From: Pyrenophora tritici-repentis
Lineage: Eukaryota > Ascomycota > Dothideomycetes > Pleosporales > Pleosporaceae
NCBI RefSeq assembly: GCF_003171515.1
Contig: NC_089390.1
Coordinates: forward strand, 6,324,001 to 6,388,000
Length of the DNA: 64,000 bases
Direction: 5' to 3'
Part shown: positions 46,235 through 55,818 of the stretch, one piece after another
Layout: the number at the start of each line of letters is the position of its first letter
How positions within the stretch are numbered: position 1 is the first letter of the stretch
Translations under genes and position numbers: made by a program
The notes under the pieces: generated by a model
The model's input: only the letters and a program-made list of their open reading frames with translations
Databases searched by the model: none
Told to the model about the DNA's origin: nothing

Positions 46235-46822
46235 ATGAACGGCACATCAACAAACAATGTGTTACCGCAGGTCCTCAATCGCATCCCGTGGCGCTTCATT
46301 TACATACCTGGCCTATATTTAATTCTTTGTGGCGGCCTCACCCTCTCTCACGCATTCGATTATGTATGGATGGATCCCTTTCCAGGCTGGGCCGTCGCCT
46401 GCTCGGACGTTTTCGCCTTTCTGTTGGGTTCCTTCCTAGTCGAAATTGGCCTTGTCATATGCATAGCCTGGTACTTCCACAAGGACGAGCATTCTGGGCG
46501 TTCAAAGGGAGCGCATCCGATCTCGACGGATGTCTTCAGAATCACCAGCGAGGAGAGGGCCCTTCGAAGCATTGTTCGACGCTATCCATGGCGCCATGCT
46601 CGCGTGTTTGGCCTATGTCTAGTTATTTTCACCCTGCTCATCATCGCTCATGCAATGAGTCTGCATCGGATGAACCCCGATTCAGTAGACTGGACCACTG
46701 TTCTCCCCATCCGATTCGGCATCATGCTAGGAATCATCCTACAATTGGGTGGCTTCCTTATTTGCACCGGGTGGTATTTGTTCAAGGATGTGAGAGTAGA
46801 TGGTGCAGAAGGGATGCAATAG
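46235..46822 (+). CDS. Internally duplicated four-TM protein, unknown function
   Basis: A single exon of 195 residues. The protein consists of two related halves, about residues 16-84 and 116-185. Each begins with a basic (I/Y)PWR motif (RIPWRFIYIPG and RYPWRHARVFG), has a hydrophobic segment ending SHAF or AHAM, a polar loop, a second hydrophobic segment, and closes with CIAWYFHKD or CTGWYLFKD. So it is a tandem duplication of a two-helix hairpin, four helices in all. I recognise no family. The repeat is clear enough to support a real gene; it lacks a cleavable signal peptide. The linker (residues 85-115) is basic. Confidence 0.65.
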   Translation: MNGTSTNNVLPQVLNRIPWRFIYIPGLYLILCGGLTLSHAFDYVWMDPFPGWAVACSDVFAFLLGSFLVEIGLVICIAWYFHKDEHSGRSKGAHPISTDVFRITSEERALRSIVRRYPWRHARVFGLCLVIFTLLIIAHAMSLHRMNPDSVDWTTVLPIRFGIMLGIILQLGGFLICTGWYLFKDVRVDGAEGMQ

Positions 46823-47773
46823 CTCGAGCGAGAGATAATCTGTATGCTACTACGGCTTTAGTAAGGCATAGCAAAAAGAGGCTATGAAGGAGATCATGAG
46901 TACAAGGTGATATCCTAGCATCTTGACTCATTCCTGTTTTGATATTAGAAAAAGCACTGCGGTGGAAGAGCCTGCTATTAATAAATGGTACTTCTTGCAT
47001 ATATCTTTAATAGTGAAACACCTTACTTGATTCCATCATAAGTCTCATTTCTCAATTGCTAAAGTGATCTGACAAGTGCTTGTAATCAGAGGGCCGACTT
47101 ACTGAAACAGAACTGTCGACGACTATACAGAGAGACTCGACCATTAAATATATTGTATTATAACTCGATATTTCGATTTCCAGGGCAGCCCTCAGTGGTG
47201 TAAGCATTTTAGAGGAAATTTGTTTATTATTTTGTTTGTCAAGAAGATTGCAAGCGACAGAATGCGCGTAGATACCAATACCACAACTGCGAAGAGACAG
47301 AAAAAGTGTTGATAGGTAGAAGGTATCCTTCTATCCGCATTATTATGTCTGAGTACTAATCACTGGTTGTTCGTTGGCTCAATGTAGATCAAACAAGCTT
47401 CTATAGGTATGGGAGCGACGTACAGTGTAACAACATCATCTTAATTCGAAGAACCCAGGGTCCGAGTAGACTTGCGACACCGAAGTTGATGGGTCACTAT
47501 AGATGTTTGAAGGATTGTTAGGTGCGGTAGTTTTGGGCGGGTGGCTCTTTGGGTGGAAGAAACGAAGATAGTAAATCACGGACAGTTGGTCATAAGTGAA
47601 AGATTTGGCGCGATCCAGGGTACGCGTGACAGGCCAGCTGGATCACAGGTGATGTTTTGATCTCTTCGCTTGTGAGTGAATTAGCTCATTTGGGTTGGTC
47701 GCTGAACCGCAACGTATTTCTTGCGTACCTACTATGAATCACCTCGACCATAGCGCAACACAACAGCCCAACT
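46823..47773. other. AT-rich intergenic region
   Basis: About 0.95 kb, noticeably more AT-rich than the surroundings between 47000 and 47300. No gene or structured repeat recognised. The presumed promoter of the F-box gene is at its right end. Confidence 0.5.
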
Positions 47774-49543
47774 ATGGCGCCCTCTAGGTCTAGAAACCGT
47801 AGGAGCGATATACCGGAGTCCTCCTTGCTGGAAATCGTCAAATCAAGTTCTCCCGTCAATGAAATGGAAGGCATCAAATACCATCCCGCTATCTCTCAAG
47901 CGCCAGAAATGCTGCAACTTCCAAATGAGTTGCTTGAAACTATAGCCTCACACCTAGTACCTTCGACAGTAGTGCACACACTCGAAGGTACATCCGTAGG
48001 TCGCTACAGCTCCCTAGTCCGTCAAGGCACGCGAAATGGTCGCTACATGTTGCAGAGCTGGCCTCATATTAAGTATCTTCGGGAGTTTTCTGCATTGTTA
48101 AACCTTGCTCTCGTTTGCCGACGCTTCAGTTCGATCGTCGAACGCGTGCTATACCGCGACATATCTCTTCCGACTCCATCACTACACAAGGTTATCGGTT
48201 TCTTCCAATATCCTACATCTTCCACGGCGCGGCTGACTCGTACTCTCATTCACCGGCCGGATCTCGCAGCTCGCATAAAGTCCCTGAGAATGTGGATCCC
48301 GGATAGAAGGTTGGTCTGGACAGCAAATGAGCCCAACCTGCACCCGGAGAATCCTTATTATGATGTGTTCAAGATAGCATCTGACCAAGTCTACCGATCT
48401 AATTTGCCTTTGCTTGGTCGGACATTCTGGGGTAGAGAGCTAGAGCGCTATCAAGAAGTCGATCTAAGCGCCTTTCTTCTCTGTCTGATACCGCGACTTG
48501 AATCACTGGAGCTTATGTCTCCATATGCGGAGTTTGAGGACCTGGACCCGCGTGGCCGACATCGATCACCGAATGAAAAACCCAACTATGCTGCATTTGA
48601 TATGGCTCTCAGCATCACCGACTCGATCAAGTCAATCTACGTCACTTCCCGCATACCGCTTACTATGCTGCCATCGGCGTCGTTAACTGAGCTGACTTTA
48701 GACATAATGTTCTTTGCAGCCAGGGATGATTGGTTGGCAACCAGTTCGGTTCTACCAAACGTGCGCACCCTGATCGTTGAGTTGAACGTTCCACTACTAC
48801 GGGATATGCACTTCGGTACTGCGACACGAACATTGGCTGGTCCGCGGTCGTTCTTGAAATTCATGGTACCGAACATCGCGACAATTGCCATAGAACCCTG
48901 CAAAGGTACAGATCCGGAATGTGCTCCTCGTTTTGATCGATGGGGCGCAATGATTCCAGAGCCTAGAATGGATCGTGATCCCCAGGATGTCAATGAGACA
49001 TTTGGAATGAGACTAATCGATCAATACTTCCTGAATGAGGTGCGCAGTGCACTTTAGCCGGTGAAAGACAAGTTACAGAAGCTTTCCTTGCCAGCCAACT
49101 GGTATGCCTCTGCTGGCATGGGCGTCAGACCTATGTGGAATCTCAAACCTTTCAGTCGACTGCGGTCTCTTCTTCTTCCAAAGATTGCGATTATCGCCAA
49201 TCCATACGCAGAAGACTATGACGAGAACGAGGACAAGAGACAAGCTGTCACCTTTCTACCCCGGTCACTGCAGGAACTCTGTATCACACAAGTGGATGTA
49301 GAAGTATGTGATTGGCTACAAGCGGGCTTTTCGCAAGCAGCTCAAGACGAATATGCTCTGCCGAGTCTGGAAAAGGTCACGTTGATATTTCGAGATGATC
49401 TTCAACCGGCACTTCCTATCGGCTTCGTGCATGACGCCAATGAAGTTGGTGTCCAGGTAACTGCGGTCTGGAGGGGTGAGATGCAAGTGTTGGAGGCGGA
49501 CGCACCTGAAGAATGGTCATGTAACGTTGCGTATCTTCCATGA
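47774..49543 (+). pseudogene. F-box protein gene split by an in-frame TAG
   Basis: A frame of 427 codons from the ATG at 47774 ends in a TAG at 49055-49057, but the same frame continues without interruption for another 162 codons to 49543. The two parts together make a coherent protein of about 589 residues: an F-box near residue 45 (LQLPNELLETIASHLVPS ... ALLNLALVCRRFSSIVERVLYRDI), then a long LRR-like or unstructured F-box C-terminal region with LIPRLESLELMSPYAEF, and, after the TAG, FSRLRSLLLPKIAI and FLPRSLQELCITQVD, which are typical leucine-rich repeat-like elements of fungal F-box proteins. The only GT-AG pair around the TAG is 18 nt apart, too short for an intron. So this is a nonsense mutation, a sequencing error, or less likely a readthrough. 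No other disruption is visible. Confidence 0.72.
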
Positions 49544-49774
49544 CGGTCACGAGGATGGCATGAATGAGCTGGTTGGGTTGTGTATTCCCTCGAGTGTCAA
49601 CAATGCGGCGAATTGAACTCAGGCTGCGACAACATCTATCACAACATGCAATCCATGGCATTGGCGAATACTTCCATACGGACTGTGATACATGATAGGT
49701 TAAAAAGCGTAGGCTCGTGTATTTTGGTTGCTCTACTTCAAATCGATATCCGTGTTTGCTCTCTGTTAGAGTTC

Positions 49775-50486
49775 TTATTTTGCAGGTCTCACCATAAGCT
49801 GTACTCACATTAGCTAGCATGTCGAGCGTTATTTTGATTGAATGACTCACAATGAAACTCATTTTTTCTCTGCCTCCCCACTTGGTCAAGTCCAAATCTA
49901 CTTTTTTGACTGGTTCAAAGCCGTGACGCGCATACATCGGTGCTCCCATGGGACTGGCTTCTAGAAAAGATTTCACGTGTGCTTCGTCCGCTTTCTCGCA
50001 ACCCCAACGCACGAGCATGCTACCTGCTCCCCGCCTCATATGTCTCTCGAGTGTGACCAGCGTATCAAGAACGTAGTATGGCTGTCTCCCAAGTATCTCC
50101 CGCTTGTTTGCGTTGAACAATGCGAATAAAGCCTTGAACATTTCAGGATCGCTCTCGGCATATGGCTCAGGGACGGTTAACCCAGCATCAACTTCCTCCC
50201 AAGTCCGTTCTTTGGCGCCCTCTTCTGTGGGCTTGACATAACGCCAACGGGCACCAGCAATCATCTCGCCAGTTGAGGTATCGATGCACTTGAGGTAGAG
50301 GATTCCTCTGTTGACGATACCCTCACGGATGTCTTCAGTCACAGCATCGAGCGTCTTTTGAGAAGGCTCGCCGCGAGCGTAAAGAATCTTGTTGACTGTC
50401 GGGCGAAAGACTTCGTGCCGTAAACACATATATTGCTCCGCTTCCTCAGGCTTGAGGAGCGAGATCTGGAGATTCGGGTCAGGCAT
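49775..50486 (-). CDS. GNAT-family N-acetyltransferase
   Basis: Exons 50486-49851 and 49798-49775 (52-bp intron, GTGAGT...GTACAG) give 219 residues. The GNAT acetyl-CoA-binding motif A is visible as VLDTLVTLERHMRRGAGSMLVRWGCEKAD (the RxxGxG/A signature); motif B-like sequence is FLEASPMGAPMYARHGFEPVKKVDLDL. The splice adds LMVRPAK, a common C-terminus of this fungal subfamily. Without the splice the frame runs on into nonsense sequence for over 100 codons. GNAT enzymes transfer acetyl from acetyl-CoA to an amine; the substrate here is unknown, cytosolic small molecules or peptides being typical. The frame is open farther 5' only through a TTG at 50558, so the ATG at 50486 (MPDPNLQISLLKPEEAEQY) is the start. 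Confidence 0.88.
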
Positions 50487-51111
50487 CTTCCTGGTAATAC
50501 GACGAAAGAAGTGCTTAATACTGCGTGCAGGAGTAGATGCGGAAAAGGAAGCAAGCAAACGCGTTTGCTGATTGTCAGTACACCATCAATGCTGTGTGAC
50601 TGACTATGCTGCAAATTTATCCAAAAGACGCTGGGTGCACTTATGTATCCACAATCGTTTGGGGAACAGTCATAGCCAGCCTTGCCGCATCGGAATCGGA
50701 ATCGGAATCGGAGTTGAGGTCAATGGCAGCGTGGAGAAGATACCCTTGTAGAGAGGGTGTGATCTCCAGCATAGGATCACGTGCCCTTCTCACATACGCT
50801 CCCCAGTAAAAGGGCGCTCCTCGTAGGGCACCAATTTGTCGCGGCTAGAGCGCGACATAGCAGTACATTTAAGTACAAGCTGGGGGCCCTGCAGCAAACG
50901 AGGTGGCTTTGCTGCAGGACTAATTACACTCTGGACGAATCTTGACTGGACACCGGGCGGGAGGAAACTATGCTATTTCTAAACAACAAAATGGAGACAA
51001 ATTGGGACAGATTTTACCGGCCCGGGCTGAAGCAGGGGATAGTTGCTAGGAGGTGATAGAGGAGGTGATGATGGCGGCCTCGCTAGGCCCGTTGCCGCGG
51101 CCGGGTACCTA
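50487..51111. other. Intergenic region left of the transposon
   Basis: About 0.6 kb containing a short CGGAAT tandem repeat and the promoter of the acetyltransferase gene. The right edge is the TA target site of the transposon. No gene seen. Confidence 0.5.
50691..50712. repeat. (CGGAAT)3 tandem repeat
   Basis: Three copies of CGGAAT followed by CGGA. Intergenic. Confidence 0.9.
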
Positions 51112-53218
51112 ACGTGTCCGTGCGCGTGATGCGCGGATTCGCGTGATGCGCGGGGAACACCATATCCACTACTTCAAAAATGAAGCTATTAAGCCACGTA
51201 TATAAGCTGTTATTATACGAATTTATAGAGGGGGAGTAATTAGATGCTTGCGATCAACTTGTACTATCTATATTTTGATGGGAGGTTGACGTTGCGGCCA
51301 CGTGATGTGAGCTTTGATGGAGGAGCTGGAGGCTCTTCTTGAACTTGAGCACCAGCGCGAGCAGCCTCAACGCGTTTTTGACGCTTGTTGTTCGATGAGG
51401 TAGCTGCTGAAGCTCTCCTCTTTCCCTTTTGGGGTAGTTGTATAGCTTTAGCAGCGTCTCTCTCCTCCTTCTGGCGCGCGCGTTCAGCTGCTTTCTCAGC
51501 TCGCTCAAGCTCCCTCATCTCCTTGAGTCTCTGCCTCTCCACACGCCTCTCCTCGAGCTCATCTTGACGCTGCAGTCGAGCCTCCTCGCGCTGCTTCTTG
51601 GACCGTGCTTTTTGGAGTTTCTCCTCCGTCTCATCTCGCTCCCGTACTGCTTCTCTAGCTCGAGCCTCACGCAGCTTGCGAGGAGACCAGAAGACAGAGC
51701 CACCGTGATACTCCTGGCGCTGTTGAAGGTCAAGAGCTTTGCCCTTCTTCCTGTGCTTCTTTTTATGTTGAAGAGCCTCCTTTAAGCCCTCGTTCTCATG
51801 CTTTAAAAGCTCATACTGCACAGAGAGATGGTGAACGCTTGAGCGCAGCTTTCTTGCCTCATACTGATGGCTATCATTAACAGCAGCTCGTACTAGCCGA
51901 TCGAGCTTTCTCCAGTCATGATCAGAGAGCCCTGACGATGAGCTTCTCTCAGCTTCTGGCGTGCTAGCAAATCTACGAAGGATAACGTTGGCATCCATCG
52001 GCCAGATCCCAGTGGCTTCGAAGGCCTTCAATATGAGGCTCTCTGTGAAGGAGGATATCCAGGCGCTCCAGAAGAGCGGGAAGAAGTCCCCTTTCTTGAT
52101 TGGAATAAGGCCTTGAGCCTTATGGAGATGGTTAGTGAGCTCGTTAGAGTAGGCTTGAGAGAGTGGCTTGAACAGCACTACATCTAGCGGCTGGAGCGTA
52201 TGGGTCGAATGGGGAGGAAGGATCATGAGGAGGATCCTATGGCGATCGCAGTACTTAATAAACTCCATCGTGAGGTGAGATCCATGGCCATCAAGGATGA
52301 GCAATCTCCATCTACCTGATCGTTGCTTTGTAGAGCGATCAAACACCTGCTCCAGCCAAGCTAGGCCTACGTTATCATTTGACCAGCCTGTTGGAGATGA
52401 TGAGACAAAGACCTCATGTTCTCCTGCCTTGATATCTTCTACCCAACTCGATCGTATAGCTCCATTTTTAGCTGCGTAGATAAGGGCTGGAGGCAGCGAG
52501 CTCCCATCAGCGCAGCAGCAGGCCAGGACTGTCAGAAACTCGCGTGATCCATCCTGGAGAGATGCTCGAACCTCCTTCTTCTCCCATTGACGCCTGCTGA
52601 ATATCCTCTTACTTCTGCCTATCAAGCCAATTAAGAAGCCCTTCTCATCCATATTGTATATATCTCGAGCCTCTAGGTGATATTCGGTGATCTTTCGATG
52701 CAGCAGCTCGAAGTAGAGTCTATACTTTGACTCAGAATCAGCCAGGTGGCGCGTACGATCCATGGCGCTGGTCCACTTTGAGATGAGATGGATCTCGTGT
52801 CGGTTGATGAAGCGAGTAACCCAGCTCTCGCTGAGCTGCTGATGGGCTACTTCTGATGAGAAATTCCTGATCATCTCTCGTGTAGGAGGAATGCCTCGCT
52901 TTGTGAGCTTTTCGATATATCTCACAAGCTCTAGCTCTTGTTGTGGGTTGAGTTTCTGCTGGTTGAAGTTCTTGTCTCTTTCTGAGCTTGTCTGGCCCTG
53001 GTGCCTTCGGGTCAACGTAGATCTCACAACACCATGCTTAGCAGCAATTTTAGTATACGAGAACTGTTCTCCTGGCTCTAGATTTTCAATATCTTCAATC
53101 GCAGCTTGAATTGGGTCCATATTGGTGGAGTTAACGTGTGTTGAAGGTGAAGGGGTTTGACGTGTTTTGGTGTTCCCCGCGCATCACGCGAATCCGCGCA
53201 TCACGCGCACGGACACGT
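51112..53218 (-). mobile_element. Complete Fot1/pogo-type (Tc1-mariner) DNA transposon
   Basis: A 2107-bp element with perfect 51-bp terminal inverted repeats (51112-51162 and 53168-53218) that begin ACGTGTCCGTGCGCGTGATG. The repeat contains two copies of GCGTGATGCGCGG. It is flanked by TA on both sides (51110-51111 and 53219-53220), the TA target duplication typical of Tc1/mariner elements. It carries one intact transposase. The identical ends and open frame indicate recent transposition and possible activity. No other copy is in this window. Confidence 0.97.
51264..53120 (-). CDS. Transposase of the Fot1/pogo family (DDE_1)
   Basis: Intact frame of 618 residues. The N-terminal half holds DNA-binding helix-turn-helix elements: a psq/CENP-B-like start (EQFSYTKIAAKHGVVRSTLTRR) and a Tc5-type second HTH (SESWVTRFINRHEI near residue 100). 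The catalytic DDE_1 domain has its three acids visible as D158 (YNMDEKGF), D277 (LLILDGHGSH) and D313 (TLQPLDVVLF), giving DD35D spacing, as expected of pogo/Fot1 transposases. The C-terminal ~200 residues are coiled-coil-like and extremely rich in Arg, Glu and Lys, ending in a basic segment (KRRASAATSSNNKRQKR) likely to be a nuclear signal. The frame has no premature stop, so it appears able to code for a working protein. Confidence 0.95.
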   Translation of the reverse strand: MDPIQAAIEDIENLEPGEQFSYTKIAAKHGVVRSTLTRRHQGQTSSERDKNFNQQKLNPQQELELVRYIEKLTKRGIPPTREMIRNFSSEVAHQQLSESWVTRFINRHEIHLISKWTSAMDRTRHLADSESKYRLYFELLHRKITEYHLEARDIYNMDEKGFLIGLIGRSKRIFSRRQWEKKEVRASLQDGSREFLTVLACCCADGSSLPPALIYAAKNGAIRSSWVEDIKAGEHEVFVSSSPTGWSNDNVGLAWLEQVFDRSTKQRSGRWRLLILDGHGSHLTMEFIKYCDRHRILLMILPPHSTHTLQPLDVVLFKPLSQAYSNELTNHLHKAQGLIPIKKGDFFPLFWSAWISSFTESLILKAFEATGIWPMDANVILRRFASTPEAERSSSSGLSDHDWRKLDRLVRAAVNDSHQYEARKLRSSVHHLSVQYELLKHENEGLKEALQHKKKHRKKGKALDLQQRQEYHGGSVFWSPRKLREARAREAVRERDETEEKLQKARSKKQREEARLQRQDELEERRVERQRLKEMRELERAEKAAERARQKEERDAAKAIQLPQKGKRRASAATSSNNKRQKRVEAARAGAQVQEEPPAPPSKLTSRGRNVNLPSKYR

Positions 53219-53295
53219 TAATCCCTGCAACAATTTTCTTGACATTAGTTTTGCGACGACCCGCCTGCACCTCTTCAGATTCACGACTTACCACA

Positions 53296-55315
53296 ATGGC
53301 GCCCGTCACAACAGTTCCACATAAGTCTGGTGGCCATCAGCGATACACGGTCAAAACGAACGGCGCGGAAAAGCATCAGGCGGATCTCGAGGCCGGAAAC
53401 AGCGATGCAGAGGCAGGCGCACTGCAGCAGGTCGAGGAAGCACAGGATGATTTCGAAGGTTTCGGTACAGATGATGAGGAGCACGTGAATGGCGAGGCTC
53501 AGCAAGAGAGCGATTCAGACAGCATGGACATTCAGCTGGAACAGAAGCCAAAAGAAAAGCCTGTTTTGCCCAAAGACGCCGAAGAAGAAGAGCTTGAGCG
53601 CATGATTTTTGGCGACTCGGACGGGTTTAGAGAAGGCTTAGAGAAGTTCTCGCTCGATCCTACGTCCGGCGCATATGGCGATGTATCAGAAGACTCCGGA
53701 GCTGAAGAACTCGATAATGTGGCGGATCAAGACATATTCTTCTTCGATTCAGGTCCAGTTGCTGCGCCCGCAGGCTCTGTGGCTGCCGTCAAGGCGACTG
53801 AATCAGATGATGAAGACAGCAAACCCGCTTGGGAAGACAGCGATGACGAGAGGCTCGTGGTCAGCTTGGCTTCGGTGCCTCAATTGAAAAAACTACGCGA
53901 AACGACAGATGACGACATGGTTAACGGCAAGGAATACGCGCGAAGACTGCGAAAGCAGTACGAGAGGCTATACCCGACGCCGGACTGGGCGGTACATGCG
54001 ACAGGCATGACAAACAAGAAGCGACGACGAACAATGAATGAGGATGAAAGCGATGATGAGTCCGCGAGCGATATGGATGTAGATGAGGACTTGTCTACTC
54101 AACCGCTTGCCAGACTTCTCAAGGATGCGGATATCCTGTCCCGTACCTCCAGAGGCACAGCGAAGCGGAGGAAGCTCCAGGCAGGCTCCATCAACATCCA
54201 GCGACTCAAGGACGTCGCGAAAGCTGGGCCAGTAAGTAATACGAGACATCAATCATTGCTTAGCTAACAAACTTTAGTCGGCTATTACCTCTCTATCCTT
54301 TCATCCAACCTACCCGCTACTCCTCTCCTCCGGCCCCAGCTCCACGCTGTATCTTCATCATGTCAACCCTAACCCGCCGAACCCAAACCCTCTTCTTACT
54401 TCACTGCATATCAAGCGCACTCCTCTCATCACAACCGCTTTCCATCCCTCTGCATCTGACTCGCGCATTTTCCTCGGCGCTCGACGCCGCTACTTCCATG
54501 TCTGGAATATCACAACGGGCAGAGTAGAGAAGGTTGCGCGTGTATATGGTCATCAACACGAACAACGGACAATGGAGTATTTCTCACTATCACCAAACGG
54601 TAGTTACATGGCCCTTCGTGGGTCTTCTAGAAAAGGTGGCGGAGTGATCAACATATTGGATGCCAAAACGCTGCAGTGGACGTCACAGGTCCGGATCGAG
54701 TCGAGAGGCGGTGTGGCAGACTTTGCGTGGTGGGGTGACGGGAAAGGTATGAGCATTGTGGGCAAGAACGGAGAAGTCACCGAGTGGAGTATCGAAGACG
54801 GTATCGTGGGAAGATGGACTGATGATGGCGCCGTTGGCACTACCGTCATCGCGCTTGGTGGCAGGAGTGGGCGTGAGAACTGGATAGGTGGCGATCGATG
54901 GGTGGCTATCGGGAGCTCAAGCGGTGTGGTCAACGTCTATGATCGCAGGGCATGGTGCGAAAACAATCCTTCCATCGATGGCTCCCAGGCAGACTCAAAC
55001 GGCGGCATTCCGAAAGCACCAAAACCACTAAGGGACCTACAAAATCTGACGACACCGATTTCACATCTTGCTTTCACAGCAGATGGCCAGGTCCTGGCGA
55101 TGGCGAGTCGGTGGAAGAATAACGCAATGAGGCTCGTTCATTTACCTTCGGCCACCGTCTTCAAGAATTGGCCAACTCAAAAAACGTCCCTTGGAAGAAT
55201 TACAGCGGTGGCGTGGGGGAGACCAAGCGAAGAGGAAGAAAGAGAGGGCAGTCTAGCGCAATTAGCTGTCGCCAACGAAGCCGGTCATATCAGGATGTGG
55301 GAGATACGGGCATAG
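53296..55315 (+). CDS. UTP18: UTP18, U3 snoRNP WD40 protein
   Basis: Exons 53296-54231 and 54278-55315 (46-bp intron, GTAAGT...CTTTAG) give 657 residues. The N-terminal half is acidic with Lys/Asp/Ser runs; a conserved block at LEEEELERMIFGD-like (AEEEELERMIFGDSDGF) and KEYARRLRKQYERLYPTPDWA precedes the propeller. After the splice the WD40 domain begins SAITSLSFHPTYPLLLSSG and continues with HIKRTPLITTAFHPS, YFSLSPNGSYMALRG, GVADFAWWGDGKGM, ISHLAFTADGQVLAMAS and ends GHIRMWEI. Utp18 is a nucleolar subunit of the small-subunit processome needed for 18S rRNA maturation. The start ATG lies 77 bp from the end of the upstream transposon; the frame stays open 5' into the transposon end but has no other ATG start that fits the family. 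Confidence 0.94.
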
Positions 55316-55818
55316 AACTGGAACTGACGGGAAGCGACTAAACAATATTATCTACACCAGGCTCAGGCTTTGATATACAGAGCTGCCCTCTACCCTTTTC
55401 TGTTCAACTTGTGAAGTTTTTCAATATTCGGTCTCTTACTGTGCTTCCAAAAGCTTGCCATTCTCAAGTGCAAGCCACGGGTCCGTACTTGCTGCGGCCA
55501 TGACTGCGACTTCCCGAGAGAGAATGCATGGACGACGAAGCATACCTTTCTTTCCCGTTTTGTGCAAACATGTCACGTTGCTCCCACCCTTCTGATCGAT
55601 TGTCTATGCTCACTTTGTTTACCACTTCAGCCATGGCAAGTGCACTCTTATCACTTGGAGAAATAAAAGTCCCATCTTTGCAGCTGTTCTTCTCTCATCA
55701 CAACAACAACAACAACACCACTTTTGGACACATCGCAAACTACGATCTTTGCACAACAGCCTACCACCCATATATTCGACGCTATATAATAGTATACCAA
55801 CATCTTCTCTTCATCGGG
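55316..55818. other. Region upstream of the Ser/Thr-rich protein gene
   Basis: About 0.5 kb following UTP18. The downstream gene's frame is open from an ATG at 55528, but this part (runs of His/Asn, no motif) looks like 5' UTR rather than coding sequence. No other feature recognised. Confidence 0.45.

Noticed and set aside
49058..49543. Second part of the F-box gene as an independent gene
   Set aside because: It continues the same frame and leucine-rich pattern of the upstream part and lacks a proper start, so it is better read as the end of one broken gene.
51385..53109. Plus-strand frames with leucine/serine runs inside the transposon
   Set aside because: They are the reverse complement of the coiled-coil and DNA-binding parts of the transposase; the minus-strand protein explains the sequence.
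55528..55818. ATG at 55528 as start of the surface protein
   Set aside because: The intervening codons encode an Asn/His/Tyr-rich segment without any conserved-looking sequence, more like 5' UTR; the ATG at 55819 begins hydrophilic, typical coding sequence.
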